The translations under genes and the position numbers were made by a program. Source: Asanoa sp040676615 (lineage in GTDB: Bacteria; Actinomycetota; Actinomycetes; Mycobacteriales; Micromonosporaceae). Taken from it: a stretch of DNA of 64,000 bases. Location: the NCBI RefSeq assembly GCF_040676615.1, contig NZ_JBFAPI010000006.1:186001-250000 (forward strand). The letters are read 5' to 3'. Numbering within the stretch: position 1 is the stretch's first letter; each line of letters opens with the position of its first letter. Shown here one piece after another: positions 17,457 to 24,792 of this stretch. Under the pieces are notes generated by a model, which had not been told where the DNA came from, ran no database searches, and worked only from the letters and a program-made list of their open reading frames with translations.

Positions 17457-19474
17457 TCGCCGGTGGTGCCGAGGCCGTAGACGACGTAGTTGTCGGTGCC
17501 CGCGGGCAGCTCCTCGATCGGGCGCGGCCGCTGGCCGGTCGGGCCGGCCGAGACCACCACCGGGCCGCCGGCGCCGGCCGGATAGGTCCAGCGGAGGGTG
17601 ACCTGTTCGGTGCCGTCGTCGAGGGAGACCCGGCCGGGCGGCGTGCCGGGCCGGACGGCCGGCGGAGTCAGCGGGGCCGACGACGTGGGCGGCGGCGTGA
17701 GGCTCGGGCCTGCGGTCGGCGTCGTGGTGCGCCGGGCTACCGGTGTGCCCGGGTCGATCAGCATGAAGCCGGCGATCACCGCGGCCGCGCCGAGCACCAC
17801 GACCAGCAGGCCGGCGATCACCAGCGGGGCCACCCGGCGCTTCCGCCGGGGCGGCGTGTAGGGGACCGGCAGCGGCGCGACCCGCCGCTCGGGCCCGGCA
17901 CCGGACTCGATCTCTCGCGGGTAGGCGGCCGGCGGCGGGGCCACCTCGGCACCGCCCGGGAGCGCGGCGGCGGGCGGCTCGGTGCCCCACGCGTCGCGTT
18001 CCCAGCCCTCGTCGGACGGCTCGGTGCCGGGGGCGGCCCAGCGCTCGTCGTCGCCGGCCCGGCCGGACCACGCCTCGTCGGCCCACTCGTCGCCTTCCCA
18101 CGACTCGCTGGTCGTGCGGTCCCAGGTGGCATCGGACCCGCGCCGCCACCGCTCGTCGGCGGCGGCCGGCCCCGGCTCCGGCTCAAACTCCGGCGCGGTG
18201 CGCTCGGCCGGCCGGTCCCAGGCGGCGTCGCCGGTGTGTGCGGGCTCGGCGATGGCCGACTCCCAGCCCGTCGCGGCGGTGGCCCAGGCGGCCTGCTGCT
18301 CCGGGTCGGGCGTACGCCAGGTGTCGCGGGATTCCCGGTCGGACCAGGCCGGCGCCTCGTCGGCCGGCCACAGCGGGCGCTCGGGCGCCGTCCGCTGCGC
18401 CGGCGGTGACCAGCCCTCCTCGGGCTGCTCGGCCTCGGGCGGGTAGACCTCGGTGGCGTAGGCGTCGCGCAGGTCGGCGCCGGGCGCGAAGAGGTCGGGC
18501 GGGTGGTCGGCGGCGGCGTGCCGCGGTGTTCCTGGGCCGTCGTCGAGCGCCGAGCCGCTGTCGAAGCCGTCGCGCAGCGTCGGGGTGACCGGGCGCGGCG
18601 CGACCGGCGGCGGGGCGACCGGCACCGGCGCGACCGGCGGCGGCGCGACCGGCTCGGGGTCGACGGGCGCGACGTGCTCGGGCACCGGCGAGAACGGGCG
18701 GGCATAACCGGCCGGCGCGCTGGGGGCCCGCGGCGGCGGCGGGCCCGAGTCGCTGGCCAGCCGCACGCTGTCTTCGACCGCGCAGACATGGTCGGGGTTG
18801 GCCGCCGCCCGGGACAGCGCTGCGACCTGGGCCAGCAGCGGGTGGTCGGCCGGCAGGTGCGTGCGGCCCAGCTCCTGGGCCAGCGCGAAGTGGGCGTGCG
18901 AGTCGGCGGTGCGGCCGCAGTCGCGCTCCATCGCGCCGAGCTTGGCCAGCATCCGGATGCCGGCCGGGTGGCCGTCGCCGTAGACCTCGCGGTGCAGCTC
19001 CCAGGCGTCTTCCAGCCGGGTGCGGGCGGTGGCGCAGTCACCCCGGGCGTATTCGACGGTGGCCAGGTCGGCGTGTGCGGCCAGCACCCGGGCCGACTCG
19101 GGGCCCTCGGCCGCGGACAGCTCGAGGATCACGTCGTGGTAGAGCCGGGCCGCCCGCTCGTGTGCGCCGACCCGGTGCAGCACGGCGGCGAGCGTGGTGG
19201 CGGTGTCGGTGGTGCGCGGGTCGTGCGCACCGTAGAGCCGGGTGGTCGCCGAGTAGGCGTAGGAGGCCCAGCCCCGCGCCGCGTGCGCCTCGCCCAGGGC
19301 GAGCAGCACCTTGCCCTGCAGCGCGGCGGCCAGGGCGAGCTCGTCGGTGGCGGTGGCCGGCGAGGGGTCGGCCGTGGCCAGCGCCGCGCCGAGCAGCTCT
19401 TCCGCGCCGGCCAGGTCACCGGCGTGGATCCGGTCCTGTGCCCGCGTGGTGAGGTCACCGAGGCCGATGGACAT
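17378..19474 (-). CDS. TPR-containing single-pass membrane protein with Fn3-like C-terminus
   Basis: A 698-residue protein of unrecognised specific function. Residues 1-240 form tetratricopeptide-type helical repeats (AGAEELLGAALATADP, ARLYHDVILELSAAEG, ARTRLEDAWELHREV). About 240-540 is Pro/Ala then Glu/Trp-rich disorder. One membrane helix follows (about 550-575: PLVIAGLLVVVLGAAAV), then a Thr/Pro linker and a C-terminal domain that looks like fibronectin type III (VTLRWTYPAGAGGPVVV ... YCFVVGVVYSGG). So the TPR part should be cytosolic and the Fn3-like part outside. Start at the ATG with a GATGAGG site; an in-frame ATG 36 bases upstream is possible. Confidence 0.78.
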   Translation of the reverse strand: MSIGLGDLTTRAQDRIHAGDLAGAEELLGAALATADPSPATATDELALAAALQGKVLLALGEAHAARGWASYAYSATTRLYGAHDPRTTDTATTLAAVLHRVGAHERAARLYHDVILELSAAEGPESARVLAAHADLATVEYARGDCATARTRLEDAWELHREVYGDGHPAGIRMLAKLGAMERDCGRTADSHAHFALAQELGRTHLPADHPLLAQVAALSRAAANPDHVCAVEDSVRLASDSGPPPPRAPSAPAGYARPFSPVPEHVAPVDPEPVAPPPVAPVPVAPPPVAPRPVTPTLRDGFDSGSALDDGPGTPRHAAADHPPDLFAPGADLRDAYATEVYPPEAEQPEEGWSPPAQRTAPERPLWPADEAPAWSDRESRDTWRTPDPEQQAAWATAATGWESAIAEPAHTGDAAWDRPAERTAPEFEPEPGPAAADERWRRGSDATWDRTTSESWEGDEWADEAWSGRAGDDERWAAPGTEPSDEGWERDAWGTEPPAAALPGGAEVAPPPAAYPREIESGAGPERRVAPLPVPYTPPRRKRRVAPLVIAGLLVVVLGAAAVIAGFMLIDPGTPVARRTTTPTAGPSLTPPPTSSAPLTPPAVRPGTPPGRVSLDDGTEQVTLRWTYPAGAGGPVVVSAGPTGQRPRPIEELPAGTDNYVVYGLGTTGDYCFVVGVVYSGGVVGNAKPVCTDRG

Positions 19475-19606
19475 CGCCTCATCGTGCTTGCCCGGCGACG
19501 TTCTGTACAAGAGCCAGTTGGCGGAGATATTGACCGGACACGACGTGACCTGGGCCGCCGCGCTCCGAAGTCGTCCGTTCGTGCGGATGGCGTACGCCCG
19601 ATATGT

Positions 19607-20074
19607 CTATCGGCTTTCCTTGATCTCCCCCAGGATCGCGTCGCTGATCCGCTTCAGCTCGCCGACCTGCGCGGCGCTGAGTGGATCGAACAGATGCCGG
19701 CGTACGCCCTCGACGTGCCCGGGGGCCGCCTCCTCGAGCCGGCGGTAGCCCTCGTTGGTGAGCACCGCGACCTGGCCGCGGCGGTCGGTCGGGCAGTCCT
19801 GGCGGCGCACCCAGCCGGACTCCTCCAGCCGGGCGACCGCGTGGGACAGGCGGCTGCGCGACGAGCCGCACGCGTCGGCCAACTCGCTCATCCGCATCTG
19901 GTGGTCGGGTGCCTCGGAGAGGCGGACCAGGATCTCGTAGTAGGCGTGTGGCATCCCGGCCTCGTGCTGCAACTCGCGGTCGAGGGTGTCCATCAGCGCC
20001 CGGGTGGCGCCGAGGAACGCACGCCAGGTGGCCTGCTCCTCGTCGTCGAGCCATCGGGTCATGAGCGGCATCAT
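19607..20074 (-). CDS. MarR-family transcriptional regulator
   Basis: Winged-helix repressor of 155 residues. The DNA-binding core is ADACGSSRSRLSHAVARLEESGWVRRQ, with the wing in DCPTDRRGQVAVLT (parts shown). It is divergent from a VOC-family gene, and a palindrome sits on the shared promoter, so it probably represses both. Start at the first ATG; a downstream ATG (MTRWLDDEEQ) at 20062 is also plausible. Confidence 0.9.
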   Translation of the reverse strand: MMPLMTRWLDDEEQATWRAFLGATRALMDTLDRELQHEAGMPHAYYEILVRLSEAPDHQMRMSELADACGSSRSRLSHAVARLEESGWVRRQDCPTDRRGQVAVLTNEGYRRLEEAAPGHVEGVRRHLFDPLSAAQVGELKRISDAILGEIKESR

Positions 20075-20083
20075 ACTCGCATA

Positions 20084-20113
20084 GTTGAACTCTCAACCAA
20101 TTAGCGCTACTGT
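20084..20113 (+). promoter_or_regulatory. promoter of VOC gene with overlapping MarR operator
   Basis: GTTGAACTCTCAAC (20084-20097) is a 14-base inverted repeat. It contains a -35 TTGAAC (20085-20090). A 17-base spacer leads to the -10 TACTGT (20108-20113), which ends 6 bases before the ATG at 20120. A bound MarR dimer would block the -35 element. Confidence 0.7.
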
Positions 20114-20119
20114 TGGGGC

Positions 20120-20638
20120 ATGGGCATCCACCGTCTGAACCACGCGGTCCTCTTCGTCAGCGACCTCGCCCGCAGCGTCGCCTTCTACCACGACGTGCTG
20201 GGCTTCCGGCAGGTCGCGATGACGCCCGAGGGCTTCAGCGGCGCCGCGTTCCTGCAGGCGCCCGACTCGACCAACGACCACGACCTGGGCCTCTTCGAGG
20301 TGCCCGGCGCCGGCCCGTCGACGGCCGGCCGGGCCACCGCCGGCCTCTACCACCTCGCGTGGGAGGTCGACACGCTCGACGAGTTGTCCGCCACCGCCGA
20401 GCGGCTCGCCGCCGCGGGCGCGCTGGTCGGCACCAGTGACCACGGCAGCACCAAGTCGCTCTACGGCAAGGACCCCGACGGGCTCGAGTTCGAGATCGTC
20501 TGGCTGATCCCGGCCGACCGGCTCGACGACGCCGCCCTCGAGGCCCGGCGCCGGATCGGCCGGCTCGACCTGGCGGCGGAAAAGGCCCGCTACGGAGGCC
20601 AGACGCGAGGCGGTGTCGGCATCTCCGTTCCCGCGTAA
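20120..20638 (+). CDS. VOC-family (glyoxalase/extradiol dioxygenase-like) protein
   Basis: A 172-residue vicinal oxygen chelate protein with the expected pattern: IHRLNHAVLFVSDLARSVAF (first metal His), then GLYHLAWEVD (second His) and DGLEFEIVW (metal Glu). Such proteins are glyoxalases, ring-cleaving dioxygenases or resistance proteins; the exact reaction cannot be told, though the length and first motif resemble catechol 2,3-dioxygenase-like members. It is divergent from the MarR gene and probably read from a leaderless transcript. Confidence 0.88.
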   Translation: MGIHRLNHAVLFVSDLARSVAFYHDVLGFRQVAMTPEGFSGAAFLQAPDSTNDHDLGLFEVPGAGPSTAGRATAGLYHLAWEVDTLDELSATAERLAAAGALVGTSDHGSTKSLYGKDPDGLEFEIVWLIPADRLDDAALEARRRIGRLDLAAEKARYGGQTRGGVGISVPA

Positions 20639-20662
20639 CGGCTTTTCCGCTAGAAAGATGGC

Positions 20663-21559
20663 ATGAGCGGGCCGGTCGACGACGTCGTACGCGAGATCCT
20701 GGTGCGGCAACTCGACGCCTGGGGGCCCGCCGCGCTGCACCGCTCCAAGCGGGCCACCTTCGCGCAGGCCTACAGCGGCCCACCGGCCGGGCTGGCCGAG
20801 GCCGCCCTGCGCGTCTTCGACGAGTTCACCGACCTGCTGCGGGGGCGACGACTGACCGCGCCGGTCGTCTCGCCGGCGCCCGACCGGGCCGCCCTCGACG
20901 CGGTCTACCAGGAGCTCGACCGTCCGTCCGGGTTGGACATCCACGCCGTCGAGGGCGGCGTCGACACGCTGCCGGCCGTGCTCTCCGCGGCCTCGGCGGC
21001 CGGCGCGCCGCTGTTCGCGTTCCTCGACGCCGCGACCGGCCCGCCACCGTCGGCCGGCACCCTCGCCGCCGTCGCCAAGGGCAAGCCCGGCGAACTCCTG
21101 CTGGTGCTCGCGGCCGGTGCCGCTGACCACCGGACGATGCTCGGCACGGCCGGCTTCCCCCTCGTCGCCGACGTCGAACTCGTCGCCCGTGACGGCACCG
21201 CCCGGCTGGTCGCGTTCGCCACCGCCGCCGGCAAGAGCCTCGACACGTTCAAAGACGCGATGTGGGCGGTCGACGAATACGCCGGCGTCCGCTACCGCGA
21301 CCCGCACGACCCGGAGGGGCACCTGCTCGACATCTCCGAGCGCCCCCACCCCGGCCCGCTGCGCCGCGAGATCCTCGCCCACCTGGCCGAGGTCGGGCCG
21401 GCGACGGTGACCGACCTGCGCCGGTTCACCGTGACCGACACCGTCTACCGCGCGGCCGACGCCAACCGAGTGCTCACCACCCTGCTGTCCGCCGGCCAGG
21501 TCACCCGCGACCCACCGGCCGGCCGCCTCGGCGGCGACGTGGTGATCACCGCCGCCTAG
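20663..21559 (+). CDS. protein of unknown function with C-terminal winged-helix-like domain
   Basis: A 298-residue cytosolic protein. The N-terminal two thirds resemble proteins found with three-Cys-motif partner systems (start REILVRQLDAWGPAALH, central LLLVLAAG and an FKDAMWAVDEYAG block). The last 70 residues read as a winged helix (LRREILAHLAEVGPATVTDLRRF and ANRVLTTLLSAGQV). I do not recognise a catalytic motif. It follows the VOC gene by 24 bases on the same strand and overlaps the stop of the converging channel gene by 4 bases. Confidence 0.7.
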   Translation: MSGPVDDVVREILVRQLDAWGPAALHRSKRATFAQAYSGPPAGLAEAALRVFDEFTDLLRGRRLTAPVVSPAPDRAALDAVYQELDRPSGLDIHAVEGGVDTLPAVLSAASAAGAPLFAFLDAATGPPPSAGTLAAVAKGKPGELLLVLAAGAADHRTMLGTAGFPLVADVELVARDGTARLVAFATAAGKSLDTFKDAMWAVDEYAGVRYRDPHDPEGHLLDISERPHPGPLRREILAHLAEVGPATVTDLRRFTVTDTVYRAADANRVLTTLLSAGQVTRDPPAGRLGGDVVITAA

Positions 21560-22056
21560 GGCTTGTCCCGCCGGCTTTTCCGCACGCGGGCGGTCGCCTG
21601 GTTGACCAGCAGCGACGCTCCGGTGGCGAGCACCCCGATGTTGAAGACCATCTGGAAGATGACCAGCACCCGGGCACCCTGGCCGGACGCGTGGATGTCG
21701 CCGAACCCGACGGTGAACAGGGTCGACAGGGCGAAGTAGAGGGCGTCGGTGCGGGTGTCCATCCCGACGAACTGGTCGTGGGCCGAGACCGCGAGCACGT
21801 AGTCGGCCAGCGCGAACGCGATCGCGCCCGCGACGAGGGCCACGGCGAGTCCTTCCAGCGGCAGCACGTCGCTCCTCAAGCGGCGGCGGATCTGCCAGAT
21901 CACCAGCGCGACGGCGCCGCCGACGAACACCACGGCCGCGGTGATCCGCAGTGCTAGCCGCCAGTCGTGGGTGGACGCGTTGACCGGCACCACGTAGTAG
22001 AGCGCGACCAGCAGGACGACCGCTCCCAGCACACGGAACCAGGCCGCCTTGGTCAT
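21556..22056 (-). CDS. two-pore-helix type potassium channel family protein
   Basis: Small ion channel of 166 residues. Two N-terminal hydrophobic helices, then two helices flanking a pore loop with the selectivity filter TVGFGD, the K+ channel signature. No cytosolic RCK/TrkA domain follows; the C-terminus is a short basic tail (VRKSRRDKP). So it is a minimal ion-trans-2 type channel; gating is unknown. The ATG at 22056 (MTKAAWFRVLG) is preferred to one 30 bases upstream because the first helix begins there. Confidence 0.9.
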   Translation of the reverse strand: MTKAAWFRVLGAVVLLVALYYVVPVNASTHDWRLALRITAAVVFVGGAVALVIWQIRRRLRSDVLPLEGLAVALVAGAIAFALADYVLAVSAHDQFVGMDTRTDALYFALSTLFTVGFGDIHASGQGARVLVIFQMVFNIGVLATGASLLVNQATARVRKSRRDKP

Positions 22057-22085
22057 ATCGGACAATCTACTAAGGGCCGGACGCA

Positions 22086-22127
22086 CTCGCGGCGCCCTTC
22101 CGGTGTTCCCGGGAAGGGCGCCGCGAG
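22086..22127 (-). terminator. 16-bp perfect hairpin terminator
   Basis: CTCGCGGCGCCCTTCC and its exact reverse complement enclose a 10-base loop. It starts 11 bases beyond the stop of the minus-strand DUF4236 gene and ends 29 bases before the start of the channel gene, so it should insulate the two. Confidence 0.8.
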
Positions 22128-22137
22128 GGGGGAGGGG

Positions 22138-22311
22138 TCAGCTCTTGTCCTGTTTCCAGGACAGCGGCCCCGGCAGGTCGACGCGGTGCGCGCGAGCCCG
22201 GGAGTTCCACGACCAGCGACCGATCTTGATGCTCCAGGAGCTGAAGCCGTTCTCCGTGAAGTTCAGGATGATCGGGCCGATCTTCTTCCGCTTACGGAAC
22301 ATCAGACCCAT
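22138..22311 (-). CDS. DUF4236 family small protein
   Basis: A 57-residue basic protein starting MGLMFRKRKKIGPIILNFTE, followed by NGFSSWSIKIGRWSWNSR and VDLPGPLSW. This is the conserved DUF4236 domain seen at the N-terminus of longer proteins in other bacteria and alone in many actinomycetes. Function unknown. Start set at the first Met of the domain; an upstream frame to 22458 lacks similarity. A strong terminator follows. Confidence 0.82.
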   Translation of the reverse strand: MGLMFRKRKKIGPIILNFTENGFSSWSIKIGRWSWNSRARAHRVDLPGPLSWKQDKS

Positions 22312-22427
22312 GATGATCAAACACCCTTCGTCTCGGCCCGCGGCGTCCGGTGCGCGCCGGGGTCGGGCAAGGATGTGCCCAGAACGGCCGTTCGCGAAAC
22401 CGGCTCGGGCCGCAGTGGACGGTCCTG

Positions 22428-22646
22428 CTAGCGCATGATTCGGCGCCAGGCCGCCCACGACATGATCGAGCAGGCGGAGGCGGCCGACAGCAGGGTGAAG
22501 GCGCTGGCGAACGAGCCGACCGAGAAGGCCGAGAACGCCGAGCCGACGGAACCGATGCTGCCGATCGACCCGATCGAACCGATCGAGAGGATCGAACCCT
22601 TCGAGCCGATGCTGAGTACGGAGTCCTCGGAGCGGATGGAGAGCAT
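22428..22646 (-). CDS. small SIGS-repeat protein
   Basis: A 72-residue protein built almost wholly of Ser-Ile/Val/Ala-Gly-Ser pentads and triads (LSIGSKGSILSIGSIGSIGS and similar), ending in a Trp/Arg-rich tail (SWAAWRRIMR). The repeat alternates small and hydrophobic residues and could form a narrow beta-solenoid or a membrane-associated sheet. Similar short repetitive proteins exist in actinobacteria but I know no assigned function. The ATG has a CAGGAACC ribosome site. The start is 41 bases from the divergent sugar dehydrogenase gene. The opposite strand is also open and Glu/Pro-rich, but matches nothing. Confidence 0.62.
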   Translation of the reverse strand: MLSIRSEDSVLSIGSKGSILSIGSIGSIGSIGSVGSAFSAFSVGSFASAFTLLSAASACSIMSWAAWRRIMR

Positions 22647-22675
22647 GGTTCCTGAGTGCCCCGTACGCGCGGCGC

Positions 22676-22681
22676 TATTCT
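22676..22681 (+). promoter_or_regulatory. -10 box of a probable leaderless promoter (sugar dehydrogenase)
   Basis: TATTCT lies 6 bases before the GTG at 22688, matching TANNNT with transcription starting on the start codon. No ribosome binding site is visible. Confidence 0.55.
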
Positions 22682-22687
22682 CGAACG

Positions 22688-23749
22688 GTGAGCCGCGCTC
22701 GGATCGCGCTGGTCGTCGTGACGGTCGCCATCCTCGTCGCCGCCCTGTTCGGCGGCGCCGCGGCCTGGCGAGGCTGGTTCAGCGACCCCTCCGTCCCGTC
22801 GGCGCCCGACGCGCGGGCCAGTGTGAGCGACGTGGTGACCGACCTGCGGGCGCCCTGGGGGCTGGCGTTCCGGCCCGACGGCTCGGCCCTGGTGACCGAG
22901 CGCGACAGCAAGCGGATCCTGTCGGTCCAGGGCAACACCGCGCGCCAGGTGACGGTGGTCGACGAGGCGCGCCCGTCGGGGGAGGGCGGCCTGCTCGGCA
23001 TCGCCGTCGCACCGGCCGGCGACTGGGTCTACGTCTACTACACGGCGGCCGACGACAACCGGATCGCGCGGTTCCGGCCCGACCAGCCCGACGCCCGGTC
23101 GACGATCTTCACCGGCATTCCCAAGGCCGGCAACCACGACGGCGGCCGGATCGCGTTCGGTCCCGACGGGATGCTCTACGTCGGCACCGGCGACGCGGGG
23201 CAGCGCGACGCGGCGCAGGACCGCGCCAGCCTCGGCGGCAAGATCCTGAGGCTCACGCCGGACGGTGCGCCGGCGCCCGGCAACCCGTTCGGCGCCACCC
23301 CGGTCTACAGCTACGGCCACCGCAACGTGCAGGGGCTGGCCTGGGACGCGAGCGGCGCGATGTTCGCCTCGGAGTTCGGCCAGAACACCTACGACGAGCT
23401 CAACCGGATCGAGCCGGGCCACAACTACGGCTGGCCGCAGGCCGAGGGCACCTCGACCAACCCGGCCTTCACCAACCCGGTCGCCACCTGGAGAACGGCC
23501 GACGCCTCGCCGAGCGGCATCGCGGTCGGCCGCGACGGCAAGGTGTGGATGGCCTGCCTGCGCGGCGAGCGGCTCTACACGATCAACACCGACGGCAGCG
23601 GCGCACAGGCGCTGCTGCGCGGCGAGCACGGCCGGCTCCGGCACGTCGCGACGGCGCCCGACGGCTCGATGTGGGTGCTCACCTCCAACCACGACGGCCG
23701 GGGCGACCCCGCGCCGGGTGACGACCGGATCCTGCGCCTCACCACCTGA
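22688..23749 (+). CDS. PQQ-dependent sugar dehydrogenase-like protein, membrane-anchored
   Basis: A 353-residue extracytoplasmic protein: an uncleaved or signal-type helix (about 5-28), then a six-bladed propeller of the soluble aldose sugar dehydrogenase (GdhB/YliI-type) family. Family motifs: WGLAFRPDGSALVTER, GEGGLLGIAVAP, GGKILRLTPDG, YSYGHRNVQGLAWD, and EFGQNTYDELNRI. It should oxidise aldoses with PQQ, passing electrons to a membrane acceptor. Whether the host makes PQQ cannot be seen here. GTG start, apparently leaderless. Confidence 0.87.
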   Translation: MSRARIALVVVTVAILVAALFGGAAAWRGWFSDPSVPSAPDARASVSDVVTDLRAPWGLAFRPDGSALVTERDSKRILSVQGNTARQVTVVDEARPSGEGGLLGIAVAPAGDWVYVYYTAADDNRIARFRPDQPDARSTIFTGIPKAGNHDGGRIAFGPDGMLYVGTGDAGQRDAAQDRASLGGKILRLTPDGAPAPGNPFGATPVYSYGHRNVQGLAWDASGAMFASEFGQNTYDELNRIEPGHNYGWPQAEGTSTNPAFTNPVATWRTADASPSGIAVGRDGKVWMACLRGERLYTINTDGSGAQALLRGEHGRLRHVATAPDGSMWVLTSNHDGRGDPAPGDDRILRLTT

Positions 23750-23837
23750 CACCGGTGATTTCGCCGATGCGCGGCTGACCGGCCGCGCCAAACACTGGTC
23801 TGCGTCGATGTCCCCCGACGGACCAGGAGCCCCCCAC

Positions 23838-24701
23838 GTGAAGACAGCCATCCGTCTCGCCGCCGCCGCGGCGGTCGCCAGCCTCGCCGTCGGCGTCGTG
23901 GGCGTGCCGAACGCCCTCGCCGCCGACAACCCCTACGAGCGCGGCCCCGCTCCGACCACCTCGATCCTGGACGCGTCGCGCGGCCCGTTCGCGACGTCCC
24001 AGGTCTCCGTCTCGTCGCTGGTCACCGGCTTCGGCGGCGGGATCATCTATTACCCGACCAGCACCAGCGAGGGTACGTTCGGCGGCATCGCGATCTCGCC
24101 GGGCTACACCGCCGCGTGGTCGAGCATCAGTTGGCTCGGCCCACGACTCGCGTCGCACGGTTTCGTGGTCATCGGCATCGAGACCAACAGCCGGTTCGAC
24201 CAGCCCGCCAGCCGTGGCCAGCAGCTCCTAGCCGCGCTGGACTACCTGGTCAACAGCAGTTCGGTGCGGTCCCGGGTGGACGGTACCCGGCTCGCCGTCG
24301 CCGGACACTCGATGGGCGGCGGCGGCACCCTCGAAGCGGCCTCCGACCGGCCGTCGCTGCAGGCCGCGATCCCGCTTGCGCCGTGGAATACCGACAAGAC
24401 GTGGTCCGAGGTGCAGGTGCCGACGCTGATCATCGGCGGCGAGAGCGACACGGTCGCGCCGGTGGCGTCGCACTCGATCCCGTTCTACAACAGCATCCCG
24501 GCGTCGGCGGAGAAGGCCTACCTGGAGCTCAACAACGCCAGCCACTTCTTCCCGCAGACCGTCAACACGCCGACCGGCCGGCAGATGGTGGCCTGGCTCA
24601 AGCGGTTCGTCGACAACGACACCCGTTACGAGCAGTTCCTCTGCCCGGGCCCGAGCGGCAGCGCGATCGACGAATACCGCAACACCTGCCCGAGCAGCTA
24701 G
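23838..24701 (+). CDS. secreted cutinase / PET-hydrolase-like polyesterase
   Basis: Secreted alpha/beta hydrolase of 287 residues, closely resembling Thermobifida-type cutinases that attack polyesters including PET. GTG start with GGAG 9 bases upstream; signal peptide about 1-28; the mature part opens DNPYERGPAPT. Catalytic triad visible: Ser158 (GHSMGGG), Asp204 (ESDTVAP), His236 (NASHFFP). Oxyanion/aromatic-clamp positions Tyr90 (GYTA) and Trp183 (PWNTDKTW) are conserved. The C-terminal Cys269 and Cys284 match the single disulfide of type I enzymes. Natural substrate is likely plant cutin or similar ester polymers. A terminator follows. Confidence 0.94.
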   Translation: MKTAIRLAAAAAVASLAVGVVGVPNALAADNPYERGPAPTTSILDASRGPFATSQVSVSSLVTGFGGGIIYYPTSTSEGTFGGIAISPGYTAAWSSISWLGPRLASHGFVVIGIETNSRFDQPASRGQQLLAALDYLVNSSSVRSRVDGTRLAVAGHSMGGGGTLEAASDRPSLQAAIPLAPWNTDKTWSEVQVPTLIIGGESDTVAPVASHSIPFYNSIPASAEKAYLELNNASHFFPQTVNTPTGRQMVAWLKRFVDNDTRYEQFLCPGPSGSAIDEYRNTCPSS

Positions 24702-24731
24702 CCCACCGCGTTCACCAGATACAGGCAGAGG

Positions 24732-24758
24732 CGCCCGTCGATCGACGGGCGTCTTTGT
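24732..24758 (+). terminator. rho-independent terminator of the cutinase gene
   Basis: CGCCCGTCGATCGACGGGCG is a 20-base perfect palindrome followed by TCTTTGTT, 30 bases past the cutinase stop. Confidence 0.85.
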
Positions 24759-24792
24759 TGCGGGGAGCTTTCGGATAGGTGACACTGGATAC

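Noticed and set aside
19598..19613. Palindrome CCGATATGTCTATCGG at the marR 3' end as an operator or terminator
   Set aside because: Six-base arms overlapping the last codons, with no U-run and no clear promoter beside it; too weak to call.
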